This document shows, piece after piece, positions 11,041 to 23,293 of a DNA stretch of 64,000 nt. This DNA comes from Combretum micranthum. Lineage: Eukaryota > Streptophyta > Magnoliopsida > Myrtales > Combretaceae. Every line of letters begins with the position of its first letter. The stretch's first letter is position 1. The notes under the pieces were generated by a model. It searched no databases, was not told the DNA's origin, and saw nothing but the letters and a program-made list of their open reading frames with translations. The DNA lies in contig JAMXBD010000574.1 of assembly GCA_024138025.1 (NCBI GenBank), forward strand, positions 1-64,000. Reading direction: 5' to 3'. Made by a program: the position numbers and the translations under genes.

Positions 11041-11770
11041 AAGGGAATTAGGGTTTAGTTAATAAAAATGAAGTAAAAATAATACAATTGAGGGGGAAAT
11101 AAGAGGGAGGGGCGCCGGCCACTTCATGCATGGAGTGTGTGTGTGTTTAAAATTTGATTTTTTGTAATTTAGTAAATGAAAATGTAATAAATGTAATAAT
11201 TATTAAAGAGACAAATTTTCTTGGAAAAGAAAATTGAAATGAGTAGTTGTAAGGATGTAAGAATAGGGTATGGGTAGTGTGTAGTGTAGGTTGTACTTGT
11301 GAATAGTAGACAAGACATCTACTTTACCGGTTGTTCCAAAAACACGGGAAAAGCTATAACTGTAACCTTTATAGCTCGGAAAATTATGAAATTGATATTT
11401 TTGGAATCCTTATAAAATTACGGTTCTAATGAATATTCCGGAATATTTTTCTGAATCCGTGGCCCGGGCACGCTTTTCCGTAATTGGGCTCGGGAAGGCC
11501 CGGAATTGAAAAATTCCCGAATTTAAAACTTTCAAAGGTTTGAAATGTACTTTGGAACAACAATTCAAATTCATTCACTCCAATTTATTTATTTTACTAT
11601 GAAACCGAAGGAAAGCCGGATTTAGGGTTCCTAGGCTCTATTCACTAACTAAACTCAATCTGATCGGATTAGGGTTTCGTTCCAACTCCTGGGGTTTTCT
11701 AGCTACTGAGAATTTCCGGGGTTACAGGTGAAGTTGTTAAGAGGAATTACAATACCCAAGAAAATAAATT

Positions 11771-13455
11771 TGTTAAGTTCTCTAATAATATTTTGATGAT
11801 AACAAAAGGAAGATTAATTGTTTCTAAGTATGATTGAACAGAAGCTTATTAGAACCTTTGATAGTTGTATAAATAAGTTTTTATAAAGTCAGAAGTTATT
11901 GCAGAAGTTTCGTTTAAGCTTTGGTATCTAAAGAAAGTCTTTTAGAAGCATTTTCAGAACTTTCAGTGAAACTCATATATGCTAGTCAGAAGCATTTTCA
12001 GAATTTACGTTAGTAGACAAATATGCTTATCAAGCTAGTTAGAGGCATTTTCAGAACCTTCTTCAATAGAAAGATAAAGTTAACAGAAGCTGTTTCAGAA
12101 CCTTTAAAGCTGGATACGACTTTTTTGTTGATCTTAAAAGTGATTAAAACTTTGTTTTAATATTTGTCAAGACCCAGCTTTATTGTCAAAGTATATTTGG
12201 ATAATATACTTGATGTATTACACTAAAGATGGATTTAATATCATAGGGATCAAATCACATCAAGATGTTTTCAAGTTTTTTTTTTATAGAGATAAAATAA
12301 TTTGATTTTTCAAATTATTTTTACCAAAATACATGAATTATTTTTTATGACAAAATTATCATGATGTTTTTCTTTGATAAGATTTGTTATACAAGTAAAG
12401 ATATGAAGGATAAGGTTTGTTACAAGAGAATAGGTCTTCATATTTTTTTTGAATATCACAACCAACTTTTTGGATAAAGATTACAATATCAAGTTTGTTT
12501 ATTCAAATCTATTAAGAAGCTAATGACAAGAATATCTTGGTAACCACTGAAGCTTATCACATCATACATCAATAAGGAAGATTTGATTTTTGAAAATTCA
12601 CTGGAAGATTATGTTTCGGCAAAGATATATATATATATATATATAAAGGATATTGTTAGTTTTTGTTTATTTCATTTCAGAAAATCTAGTGAAGAATGAT
12701 AACCTCAGTTTCAAATATGAAGAGAAGATCACGGTGGTTATAACAAGATTTCTTCAGGTTTATCTAAAGTTAGGATTACAAGAAGATCTCGGTACATCTA
12801 ATATCTTGGATGAAGATCATAATAGTTTATATCAATTCAAATTCATATCACAACAGATAAGGAAGAGAAGATCACGTCTTTCGAATTTTGCAAAAATAGC
12901 CGTTGGTGATTAAGAGATATATTTAAGGAATCAGAAGCAAAGACAAGGACAAGCATTCAGATTCGCATAAAAAGAAGAATTTCTTCTTTCAGAAAAAACA
13001 GCTTACTCATATATTTTATTGAATTTAATTTGTAGAGGAACTTTATATTTTTAATCCTTAAAGATTTGTTACTTCTTGAGAAGTGTGTGAGAGTTACCTA
13101 TCACTATAGTTGAGTGTTAGCTTAGAGTTTAAGCTAGGGAGACTCAATAGTGAGACTTTGCCAATACGGTGGCTTGATTGTACTCTCATTTGAATTTTGA
13201 TATAGTGAAACACCACCAGTAAAGATAACCGGGACCCCGGCTTGGAGCTGGAAGAGTGGACTGACACGCAAGGCAAAACCACTATAATTTGCTGCTTGAT
13301 CTTCTAACTCTGATATTTTAATTATTGCATTTTATTTATTTATTTATTTATTTGTTCTCACAGTTTTCAACAATATTTTTTTTTTATTTAAAAGAGGCGA
13401 AATTTTCATATAATAATCAATTCACCCCCTCTTGATTATTTTAACGGGACCAACA
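11771..13455 (+). mobile_element. Solo LTR of a Copia-type retrotransposon (SIRE/Maximus-like)
   Basis: A 1685-bp segment starts TGTTAAGTTCTC with the phrase TTTTGATGATAACAAA, common at the start of SIRE-type Copia LTRs. It ends TTCACCCCCTCTTG...GGGACCAACA. Flanks AAATT (11766-11770) and AAATC (13456-13460) look like a 5-bp target duplication with one change. On both sides lies the protease-RT connector of the old gypsy element: CCCAAGAA before, and the acidic block equivalent to 'MMEDEEMIPIED' after. There is no internal coding region, so it is a solo LTR. The Copia assignment rests on terminal sequence only. An 86-codon frame inside (12653-12913) is not credible. Confidence 0.72.
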
Positions 13456-13460
13456 AAATC

Positions 13461-16399
13461 AAATTCTTAAGAGATAATGATGAAGGATGAAGACATAATG
13501 CCTATTGAGGATACATGGGATAAGGAAGAATCACATGAAAAACAGAAGATATACCAACGATGGGTAAGTACTCAGACGTAATCCCAAGGATATAACCATA
13601 TTGACTCATAAGGTAAAGAGTGATTTTGAGAATTGATTGGACCCTTCATACATAACCAATATCAAAGGCATCGTACCATATGGCATTGGTGTCTTGGTGA
13701 AGCCATAAGAGTTGAAATTCCAGAAGCAAGAATAGTAGAATTGGAAGCTCATAGGGCTTAGTGTGTTCGCCATGGGGCGCACTTGTTTTGCCTGCAAGGA
13801 CGAAAGATGAATCCTTGGGGCTATGTATCGAATTTCTGGTAAACTAAAGGAGTTACAATCAGGAAAAGATACCATTCTTTTCCTAGGATCAATGATCTAT
13901 TTCGATTGGTTGCAAGAAGTCTGCATATTCTACGCATTGATTTATGTTTTGAATTATCAGCTATCGAGGATAAAACCCGAGAATGAACTAAGATCAGCTG
14001 TTTGTACCAAGTATGGACACTTTGAAATTTTGGAGATGTCTTTTGATTGGATAATGCTCCAATAGCATGCATGGATCTTACAAGTAGAGTGTACAGACCA
14101 CCCTTGGACAAATATGTAATATTATTTGTTGAGGACTTCATGATATGCCCAAAAAGTAAAGAAATAACATTAAAAGCATCTTAGGATGATAAGACAACCT
14201 CTAAGATAAAATAAGTCGTATGCTAAACTGTTTGAGGACGACTTTTAGCTGGAACGGATATTCATTTAAGACACAATGTGTTAGGAAAAGATCTTTGGAC
14301 AATCCGAGGAGATCACAACCATTGTGCAGTGGAGATAACCCTAGATGGTGACCCAAACGAGAATCTTTTAGGAATAAGCTGACAACAGATACAAGTTGGT
14401 AAAATAATTTTTTTTTTTATGGAACAATAGCTAGGCTTTGTACCCAGTTAACGCAGAGGAATGAGAAATTGTATGAATAGAAGCAAAGGGAAAAGCTTCC
14501 AAGAATTAAAATAAAAACGAGTGTCAGCACCGACCTTGATTTTGCCAGACCTATATAAATCTCATATGATGCATAGTGATGCTCCAGGGAATGGCTTTGA
14601 ATGTGTATTAATGAAGGAAGGAAAAGTCATTATTTATAGTTTTAATAATTCAGACCCGTGAGCGTCCCTACCACGTGCATCAATAGGAGTTAGCCGCAAT
14701 CGTCTCTGATTTTAAACATTGGAGGCATTATCTATATGGACAAAAAGGTGAGACATATGTAACAGATCATAAAAGCTCTAGGTATTTGTTTACACAGAAG
14801 GAATTAAATGTGAAGCAAGGAGGATGGTTGGATTTGGTCAAAGATGATGACCTGGAAATTAAATATTGTACAGGAGAAGTTAGGGAAAAGTGATAGCATA
14901 TCATAAACCAAAAAGGAACTAATAATGAAATTAAAGAATTAAGGATTTAAATTCACTATGCAAAGTATTGAATTGGAGATATCTAAATTTAATATTAGAA
15001 ATAACCGTGGTTAAGAAAAGCAAGGAATCTCAAAATATGACAAGAGTAATGCAAAAAGTTTGAGAAAGAATTTTAGGAAGTAAAATACTCTGACCCTGTA
15101 ATGGATAGGGAGGATGTGGCCGGAAGGAAAGGACGACCGTATGTAATAGAGAATTGAGGAGTTGAGGAAGGGAAGTGTGAGTAAGGTCATTACTGATGGG
15201 ACAGTACAAAGGGGAAATATAGTGAAGTGTGCCATGGAATGTACGACATGTATATGGGCGAGAACAAAATATCGATGGTCATGTGGAATGCTAAGGCTTT
15301 TGCCTATTCTTAAATAGGAATGGGATCAGACATCCATGGATTTCAAGAAAGGTTACCTTAAGGACTTCAAAAGATTGCGATAAAGTATAGGTGACCATGG
15401 ATCGATTAATCAAGTCAAAACCCTCTTTGCTAATCAACACCACGCACCTTGAGAGCAAACTAGCCAAATTCTACATTCGAGGAATAGTGGCTATAGGATA
15501 CCCGCAAAATTTATAGGTTCTGGATAAGGTTACGAAAGAGTTTGGACACAAGACATAGCTTAGCCTCGCTTGTCTCCTCAGACCAATAGACAATTTGAAT
15601 GGTAGTTTAAACCTTAGAAAGCATGTTGAGAGCATGTGTATCGGAAATTCAAGGGGAACTAAAATAGTCACGTACCGATAATAGAGACTTGCTTGAGATG
15701 ACAGCTATCACCCGATCAATTGAATGCCATTCTACGAAGCCTTGTATGGACGGTGTCATGAGACATCTCTTTTTTAGGATGACATAGAAAAAGCCTAGCG
15801 ATGAGTCAAGCTTAAGACACGAAGGCGAATAATAAAGTGGGGACGACATAGTAAAAGAAAAAGGAAACTCAAGACGGGTGAAGGAGTTAGGCCCATTTGG
15901 AAAGATAAGTTCTCGAATATCAAAGTTAACTTAGAGGTAAATCCCATTGAGGAAGTACGAAGAGTACGTACAAGGGAAGATAAACCCGAGATATGTTGTA
16001 CCTTTCGAAATATATTGGACCCTTGAGATGCTAAGAAGAATTGGAGACCTAGCATATTGGTTGGCCCCATACCCCAGATTTCATAAGAAACATACCATGT
16101 GTCATGATTTGGTACTAAGGAAAAATGTACTAGGCCCAGAAATAATCATGGAATTAACACCATTCAGTCCAAACAAACCCTACTCAAGAGGCACATCCAG
16201 TACTAGACATGGATGTAAGGGCGCAAGGATTGCTTAACTAAGAGGCTCGGTAAGTGAAGATATTAAAGACGAACCATGTAAATTGGGAGACAATTTGAGA
16301 GACTAAAGAAGAAATTCAGAGTAAGTATTCTGAGTTGATTGAAAAAGGGATGCGTAAGTTTTAGTTTTGCGGACAAAACTCTGTTTAATAGGGGTAGGC
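13461..16399 (+). pseudogene. Degraded pol (RT to integrase and chromodomain) of the old element
   Basis: Plus-strand homology to the young element's pol, full of stops and shifts. It opens with the acidic connector ('DEDIMPIED-like', 13476-13510). RT text follows near 13900-14100 ('LSRIKPENELRSAVCTKYGHFE', 'RVYRPPLDKY'). RNase H relics lie at 14570-14800 ('[22 protein letters not shown]'). Integrase relics at 15680-15760 match the '[11 protein letters not shown]' region. The open stretch 15947-16237 preserves the GPF module ('YVVPFEIY', 'RIGDLAYWLAP') and the linker to the chromodomain; a worn chromodomain end ('EEIQSKYSELIEKG') lies at about 16310. A purine tract GGGGTAGG precedes the LTR. 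Certainly non-functional. Confidence 0.85.
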
Positions 16400-19300
16400 T
16401 GTAAACCCTTGTTTTCTTAAGTAAACCTGAATTTGATTTCGGAAAGATTTAAAATCGGAAACCCAAATCCTAAAAGAATGTCTTTGGACCAGTCAGACCT
16501 AGAAATCCTATGTCCGGCAATATCAAGAAGGAAACCCCAAAAGAATAAAAACAAGTTAACTCCGAAGTAAGACTCTAAATCGAAAAGTCAATCGAAAACC
16601 TTAAGTCAACAAAATCTTAGAAAACCCTAGCAGTTTAAATTCGGCAATCCCTGGTTCTCAAACCAGAGAGTCGAAATATGAGTGGGAAGTGTAGATTGGC
16701 CCGTATTAATATTTGAATACTAAACAATATCCGATTAGTGAATTTTCGACCTATTTCGAGTCCGATTGGACACAAGTCTCGAAAAGCGTGTCCCGAGGCT
16801 CGGGATATTAAATATATGATATTAATACCGTTAGATTCGTAATTTTATAATATTTCAGTTATATAATTTTTCGGGTTATAAAAGTTACAGTGATAACTTT
16901 TTTATCATATTTTCATTACTACTAGTAATTTAAGTGTCTAATCAACTTTTTGTTTTCTTTTACACTATTCATCAAGTATAATCACCATACCCTATTCCTA
17001 CATCTTTACAACTTATTCTTACAATTTTACATCATTTCTTTATAAATTTACTTTTCCAATATATTTTGTACTCAAACTACTTATTAAGTTTGAAAGTTAT
17101 TACACAAAACAAATCAAAACACTCCCTTCTCTCTCTCTCTCTCAAAGGCACACACCCTGCCTCCCCCCATTCACTCTCTTTTATTTGATTTTTCTTCAAA
17201 TAAATTATTCATACAAACCCTAAAATTTTTTTCTATATAAACTCTTTTTCACCTTTCACTTTTTTACTTTCCCTCATTTCTTACAAAACCCACTTTTGGA
17301 AGTCTTTTTCTCTCCCTCTCCACTCTCTTTGCCGTGAGCCCCATAGCCACACACACACACACACAATTTTATTTTACTTCAAGTTTCCTTCTTCAAAACA
17401 TTAAATAGGTAATAAATCTTAATCCTACCCCACTAAAACATGTAATGGAAAGATCATACATGTATGGTTCCACTAAAATCCCCATGAGCCTTGAGCTAGG
17501 GATGTGGAAACACTTAAGCATGAGATCTTTACCATAACAATGTTGTGGATCTTGAAATCTAAGTTATTTTGCTATTATTTTTGTTATATATCATTATATG
17601 TTGTTATATAGACATTTTGTGCTATATTTTCATTTTTTACTCCCATCTACATATTGTCATTGTTGCATTACATTCATAACATGAGTAGTATAGTAGATCT
17701 ACTTGTTTGGAGTAGCTAAAATAACATAGCTATTTGTTTTACATGTATGAAAGACTTACTACATGTTTTTCTTAAGGAATGAGTTGATCAAAACTCAAGA
17801 TCCATTTTGTTTCTATCAAAAAGTCATATTTAAAATTTGGACCTTGAGAGAGACCCATTGAGAAAACATATTTTCCAACTTCAAAATGAAAGCTTTACAT
17901 GTAAAATGAAGGGCTTATGTAATAGATATCATTAAGTAGTGATTTTTATGAGTTGGTCATGGTTTTACTAATAGAAATTTTCAAAACAAGAAGATGATTA
18001 CAAAAGTTAAGTTAAATCTATATTTCAACACCAACAAAAATGTAGAAATTCGTAACTAGGATGAAATGCAAGAAAGCACTTATTTTTCAATCCTAAAACA
18101 AGAGTTTTGTTAAAGAAATGGAAACCTTAAGGAATAGGTTTGATGACTTAGTTTTAGAAAGATTAAATGAGTTTTTCACAAAACAACCTAAAAACAATTT
18201 TCCAAAATTCGGATCTAAAAATGATCCATATTTAAACACCTATTTTCAAATGTCAAAATGGTATTTTAATGGAAAAATAGAAGTCTTAGGGAATAGATAT
18301 AATAAAGACTTGATTTTTATAAGAGAAAATGTGTTTTATCAAAGTAGAAACTTAAAACAAAGGAAAAGTTTTCCAACTAAGATCAAACCATATTTTCCTT
18401 TCCATAAATTGCGCAAAATTAGTCACTAGGCAAAACTCACTTTAAAACATCTATTTTCCAACCTTTAAATGAGGAAATTATTAAGATAATAAAGGTATTA
18501 GGTATATAGGTTATCAAGGCTTCATCATAGTAAAAATATGCATGATTTTCAAAGGAGTAAAGCTAGTTTTCCCAAACAAGTGTTCATGACATTATTACAA
18601 GGTGTAAGTTTTTGCAAGATTCTTTTTTATAAAAAATCATTAAGGGATTACATGTAGATAGCTCATATCATGACATTCATGATCATAAATTACAGATATT
18701 GCATATAAATATAATATACTTGATAGAAATTATGCAAATTTCACAAAACAATTTCGGAATTTCAACTTTTAGTTACTGATCAGATCTGATCGAACATTCC
18801 GGACCTAAATGTTTTCAAAATTTAATAATAACATTATAAATAAATAGATCTTTCGAAGTAGATAGAAATCGATAGCTTATTTGCGAAATTCCGAGTTAAA
18901 ATGACCAAGTTATGGCCGTTTTAAATCGGAATTTCCAATCTCTACGGAAATTACGAATTTAAAGAGTTTATTTGAAAAGTTTGGAATTAGTTATGGTATG
19001 AAATACTCATAGGGGTATTTCTTTCATTTAGGTGATTTTGGAATCGGGGAAAAATTTCATGTTTCTGGATCACTACCATTAGAGACCGGAGACCATGGCC
19101 AAGCAAATTCACTATCTTTAAATTTTATGCTTGTGCTTGTAGTTGTAATGTTAGTGGTATTAGAATTAAGACAAGATAAAAATTGACCGTGTGTATATGA
19201 CTTCTATATGGGTGAGTTGATGATAAGAATATTGAAATGAGTTTGTTGTAAATAGTTGTATGACCTAGTATAAATTGATTTGTCTGCAATATCTATGATC

Positions 19301-19880
19301 ACCCATAAATCGTTAAATTAATATGCCATGATCTTATAAACAAATTGTTCATGCATACCATATGTGAGTCACATTACATAGGTTATTATACCTTTATGAG
19401 AAGAAGGCATAATAGCTGGGCAACGAGGGGCCTGTAAACTCGAATGTTGGCGTAATGGCTATAAATTTAAATGTTGGTATGTGGGCCGGAATTAAAAATG
19501 TGTGTGGTGGGCACCTATAACTACAACAAAAATAAGAAAAATTGAAATCTTTGGTCGTATGGGCTTGAAGCACCTAACCCCGAATGGATGGCGTAAATCA
19601 ATTCAACATAAGATTTCCAAACGGTCTTATGTATTGTATGCTCATGTGTTTGTGCATTTATATGGTTGTTAATGACTTATCTATTATATATTGTTGTTGA
19701 GCATTTAATTTTGGAAAGTGGAACTCACTAAGCTAGCATAGTTTACACCCCCACAGTTTCCTTCTAATGCAGTTCCAGTACTTTTGGTTGCATCCCCGAA
19801 CCTGGCCAAATTAGGTAATGAGAGACTAGGAGTTATATCCTTAGAAGTTCACAATTGGTTTGAATAGTTTTTAGTAGTGA
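16400..19880 (+). repeat. 3' LTR of the old element, first part
   Basis: It starts TGTAAACCC just after a purine tract and aligns with other LTRs of the group: a TATA word near 17233, CT-rich leader, several diverged subunits with TTCATTTT and CCGAATTT-like words, and the block CTTTCGAAGTAGATAGAAATC near 18850. It ends at AGTGA (19876-19880), where a solo LTR entered. The 103-codon frame at 18118-18429 lies in noncoding LTR and is not considered a gene. Confidence 0.82.
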
Positions 19881-22800
19881 TGTCACGCCCCATAGGGTAT
19901 CCTAAACGTAACAGCCCGCCACATACTAAATAAAACTCTCGAATTCCCTCTCGAGCCCTTCGAGAGTCTTATATAGATGTAAAGCGTTCCTTTACGACAA
20001 TAGAATACTCAACCAATGGAGTTAAATAGTTTACTGTGGCATCCATTAGCCATAGATAATAAACCAAAACGCATAATTATACTTTACAAAATCTAAGGAG
20101 CATTCCCCCGCAAAATAATATCAAGTCCATTACAGTCATCCAGAGTCCTTTAGTTTCCAACGGAAGTCTATACAAAAAGAATGAAGTAAACTTCTATGGG
20201 AAACTCCTATCTCCGGTACATGTGCTGTGGCTTGCCTCGGTCTAAGCCAGATAAACTCGTGCTGCAATAAGTAAAAACTATGGGGGCGTAAGCTAACTAG
20301 CTTAGTGAGTAAGAACTTCCATATCACAATTAAGTACAATTCATTCAAACAAGTGATTATTCAAGCAAGTGTATGCATCAAACAAATGAGTTCAACAAAC
20401 GTATGACCAACCGGAAATCATATGTGGATGGACTTACGCCCTCCATCCCGGGTTAGCAGATTAACGAATCCTGCGGTACGACGCCATTTAAGCTCACGAT
20501 CAACTAATCAACAATTCGTTTTATGGATCACGATCAACCAACAAATTCATTTTATGGATCACGATTAACCAACATATTCGTTTTATGGATCACGAAAAAC
20601 CAACCAATGCCAATGCTCCCTCCCCGTCGTGACATGAATGAATCCACTTTCAATTGAGGTCGAATATACATTAGTTCAATTCTTTTAGGTGACCAACAAG
20701 TGCTTACAGACATTCAATATAAGATACTAGCTAATCAGTCAATAGCTTAACACCAGGTTCCGATATTTTTTAAGTTTCATTCCACACATCAACAGCAGAC
20801 AAACATATATAATTCCCATATACCCCATCATGCATATCCATTTTTATCTTTGCCTACACCACTAGTGCCACTACATTACAATCACAATCATTAATTGAGA
20901 GTGGAAGTAAAACTCACTCGGCCATTAGACGCTGGTCTTTCTAGTAGTAGTAATCGGGCGGTAAGGTGTCGTCTTGCTCGGAATCACCTACCAAGTAAGA
21001 ATAATCCTAATGAGATTCTCATCAAGTAACTAATCCAAACTATGCATCTAGACTAGATGAATTCGGAATTCTCGCTATTTGCGGAAGCTCCGACTTAAAA
21101 TGGCCATAACTTGGTCATTTTAACTACTTCGAAAGATCTATCTATTTCTAATATTAATTTCAAGTTTTGAAAACATTAAGGTCACGGAACAGTAGGATCA
21201 GATCTGTTCCGCAAATCCTCCAATTCCGAAAGTTTATGTTGCTTTTGATAAGAAATGTTCCTAGTTGATGATTCATGTATAAATGATATATGAATGAATT
21301 CCTAACATGAATATCATATAATGAACTCCATATATGCATGGTTTTGATGATCTTTGATGATGGACTCTTATGAATTCCTAATTATTAGGAAATTCCTTAA
21401 TGATTCCTTATAACAAGTCGTTATTACCAATCTTACATCCCCTAATGTTTTTATGATTTTATCCTTAGAATTTACTTGTCACCTAATTAAAAATGAGTTC
21501 CCAACATCCATATTAATCATGACCTTCATTCATGCATAAAAATCCACATTTTTCATTGAGTAAATATGTATTTGAATGGGCTACTTAGAAAAATCGGAAT
21601 TTTGAGATTTTCATTTTCTTGCAATTTCCTTATGAGAAAACTTGTTTAATGCATCAAAAATTGAGGCACCAATATATCTATTATCTAAAGACTTCATTTA
21701 GCTCATAAAACATGCCATCTAAGCTTAGATACTAAGTGTTTATATGGGCATCACCCAAAATTACGAATTTGACTACACATCCATAATTCAATATTTTTCA
21801 TTCTAACTTTACTTCTTGTTTTTACATTTTTATCATGCCTAAACTCATCTAAGCTTATGAACATCATTCCTTCAATATACCTATTACACATACCCTTCAT
21901 TTTTCTTGTGAAACATGAGTTTAAAAATGATTTTGGTGGTTTTTAAAGTAGGGTTCCAAATCCATCCGAATTTCCAACAAACCATTTCCTACAAAGTCTT
22001 TTATTTTTCAATGTTCTTGCTTCCTATATATGAAGATCTACTATCTAACATCTCTATACATATACAAGACTACATTTTTATGATCATCAATGCATGGAAA
22101 TCAAAATAACTCTATGATCATACATGTAAATGGAAATGTGGGTGTCTAAACTTTAGATCTACTAACTATAATGCATGAATCATATATCTCATGGCATGAA
22201 CATCAATATATATACAAGATCTCTACTTTACATGCATGAACAAGAAGATATCTTAACATAAACTCATCTAAACACTAGATCCATGTCTTGTGATGGCTTG
22301 ATATTCTTGTTCATGTGTTTTCATGTCCCTAGCATGAGCTCATTGGGATTAAATGAGAAAACACACAAGATATAGCTTTGCCATTACAAGATTAGGAAGG
22401 ATCAAAGCTTAAATCAACATACCAAGGAAGATCAAAGGAAGAAATGAAGGAGTCTTGAGTTGGAAATGTGAGAGGAAGGGGGGAAGGGGGCTCACGGCAC
22501 TTAGGAAAAAAAAGAGAGAGTTTTCCTCTTTTGAAAAGTTTGAAACAAGTAGAAATGAAGAGAGAGAGAGAAAATATGTTTATATATGAAATGAATTAGG
22601 GTTTTAGTTGCATAAATGGAATAAAAATAATTTAAATTGAGGGAAAACAAGGGGGGGGGGGGGGGGGGGGGGGGGGGTATGGGTAGTGTGTAGTGTAGGT
22701 TGTACTTGTGAATAGTAGACAAGACATCTACTTTACCGGTTGTAACGAAAACACGAGAAAAGCTATAATTGTAATTTTCATAGCTCGGAAAATTATAAAA

Positions 22801-23134
22801 TTGATATTTTTGGAATCCTTATAAAATTACGGTTCTAATGAATATTCCGGAACATTTTTCTGAGTTCATGGTCCGGGGCACGCTTTTCCGTAATTGAGCT
22901 CGGGAAGGCTCGGAATTGAAAAATTTCCGAATTTAAAACTTTCAAATGTATAAAATGTACTTTAAAATAATAATTCAACTTCATTTACTTTATAAAATTT
23001 CTTTTATTATGAAACCGAAGGAAAGCCGGATTTACGGTTCTTAAGCTCTTCTCACTAGACTCAAACTGGACCGGATGAGGGTTTCACTTCTAATTCCTGG
23101 GGTTTCTTAGCTACTGAGAATACCAGGGTTTACA
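19881..23134 (-). mobile_element. Solo LTR of the Tekay-like family, TSD AGTGA
   Basis: It runs from TGTCACGCCCC (the LTR end in minus sense) to GGGTTTACA and matches the young element's LTR over most of its length. The 5-bp direct repeat AGTGA flanks it exactly (19876-19880 and 23135-23139), so it arose by LTR-LTR recombination after a full insertion. It has the three-unit 31-bp array near 20516-20595. Roughly 170 bp present in the relatives is missing and a 27-G run stands there. Confidence 0.93.
22651..22677 (+). repeat. 27-base poly-G run in the solo LTR
   Basis: An uninterrupted run of G replaces the stretch that in the related LTR lies between GAGGGGG and TATGGGTAGTGTGTAG (about 11090-11270). 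On the other strand it gives a meaningless polyproline frame. It may be a collapsed or artefactual join. Confidence 0.9.
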
Positions 23135-23139
23135 AGTGA

Positions 23140-23293
23140 ACCTAGAACGATCAATTGTTACCAAAAGGATAATACCTAAACTTATGTATAGAAAGGGAAT
23201 GCCCCTTAATGCGTTGTATATGATCTTGAGATATCTGTGGTTTATGTTTTATGCTTATCCTATCAAATTGAACTATCTGTCTCCAATTTTTTA
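23140..23293 (+). repeat. 3' LTR of the old element, middle part
   Basis: A 154-bp piece between the two solo LTRs. It continues the old LTR: joined to the sequence before 19876 and after 26722, it gives the same order of words as the complete LTRs, ahead of the shared ATTCTATTRTCGTAA...GGAACGCC block. Confidence 0.7.

Larger units (their letters stand above)
1..11726 (-). mobile_element. Ty3/gypsy chromovirus (Tekay-like), nearly complete, 3' LTR cut by window edge
   Basis: A retrotransposon reading from high to low coordinates. It has a 5' LTR (8311-11726), a Met-tRNA primer site, an extra ORF region, gag, protease, RT, RNase H, integrase, a C-terminal chromodomain, a polypurine tract and a 3' LTR (1-1679, continuing beyond the window). 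The domain order with RNase H before integrase is Ty3/gypsy, and the chromodomain makes it a chromovirus. The very long LTRs and the chromodomain sequence best fit the Tekay (Del) lineage, which is inference from family knowledge. The right flank GGTGA (11727-11731) should be repeated at the unseen left end if the insertion is simple. It interrupts the protease/RT connector of an older plus-strand relative. Coding frames are broken at a dozen or more places. Confidence 0.93.
8311..11726 (-). repeat. 5' LTR of the chromovirus (3416 bp)
   Basis: A complete LTR bounded by TG...CA: minus-strand start TGTAAACCCCGG at 11726 and end GGGGCGTGACA at 8311. Its part at 10024-11726 is nearly identical to 1-1679. 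It carries three tandem 30-bp units at about 8944-9025 and three diverged copies of a segment ending in TCCGAATTTT-like text (near 10060, 10220 and 10430). It should hold the promoter and the R/U5 boundary. Confidence 0.95.

Noticed and set aside
18118..18429. A 103-codon frame starting METLRNRF
   Set aside because: It lies inside the noncoding 3' LTR of the old element and has no counterpart frame in sister LTRs.
22501..22722. Frame with a proline run
   Set aside because: It is the reverse-strand reading of the 27-G run in a solo LTR.
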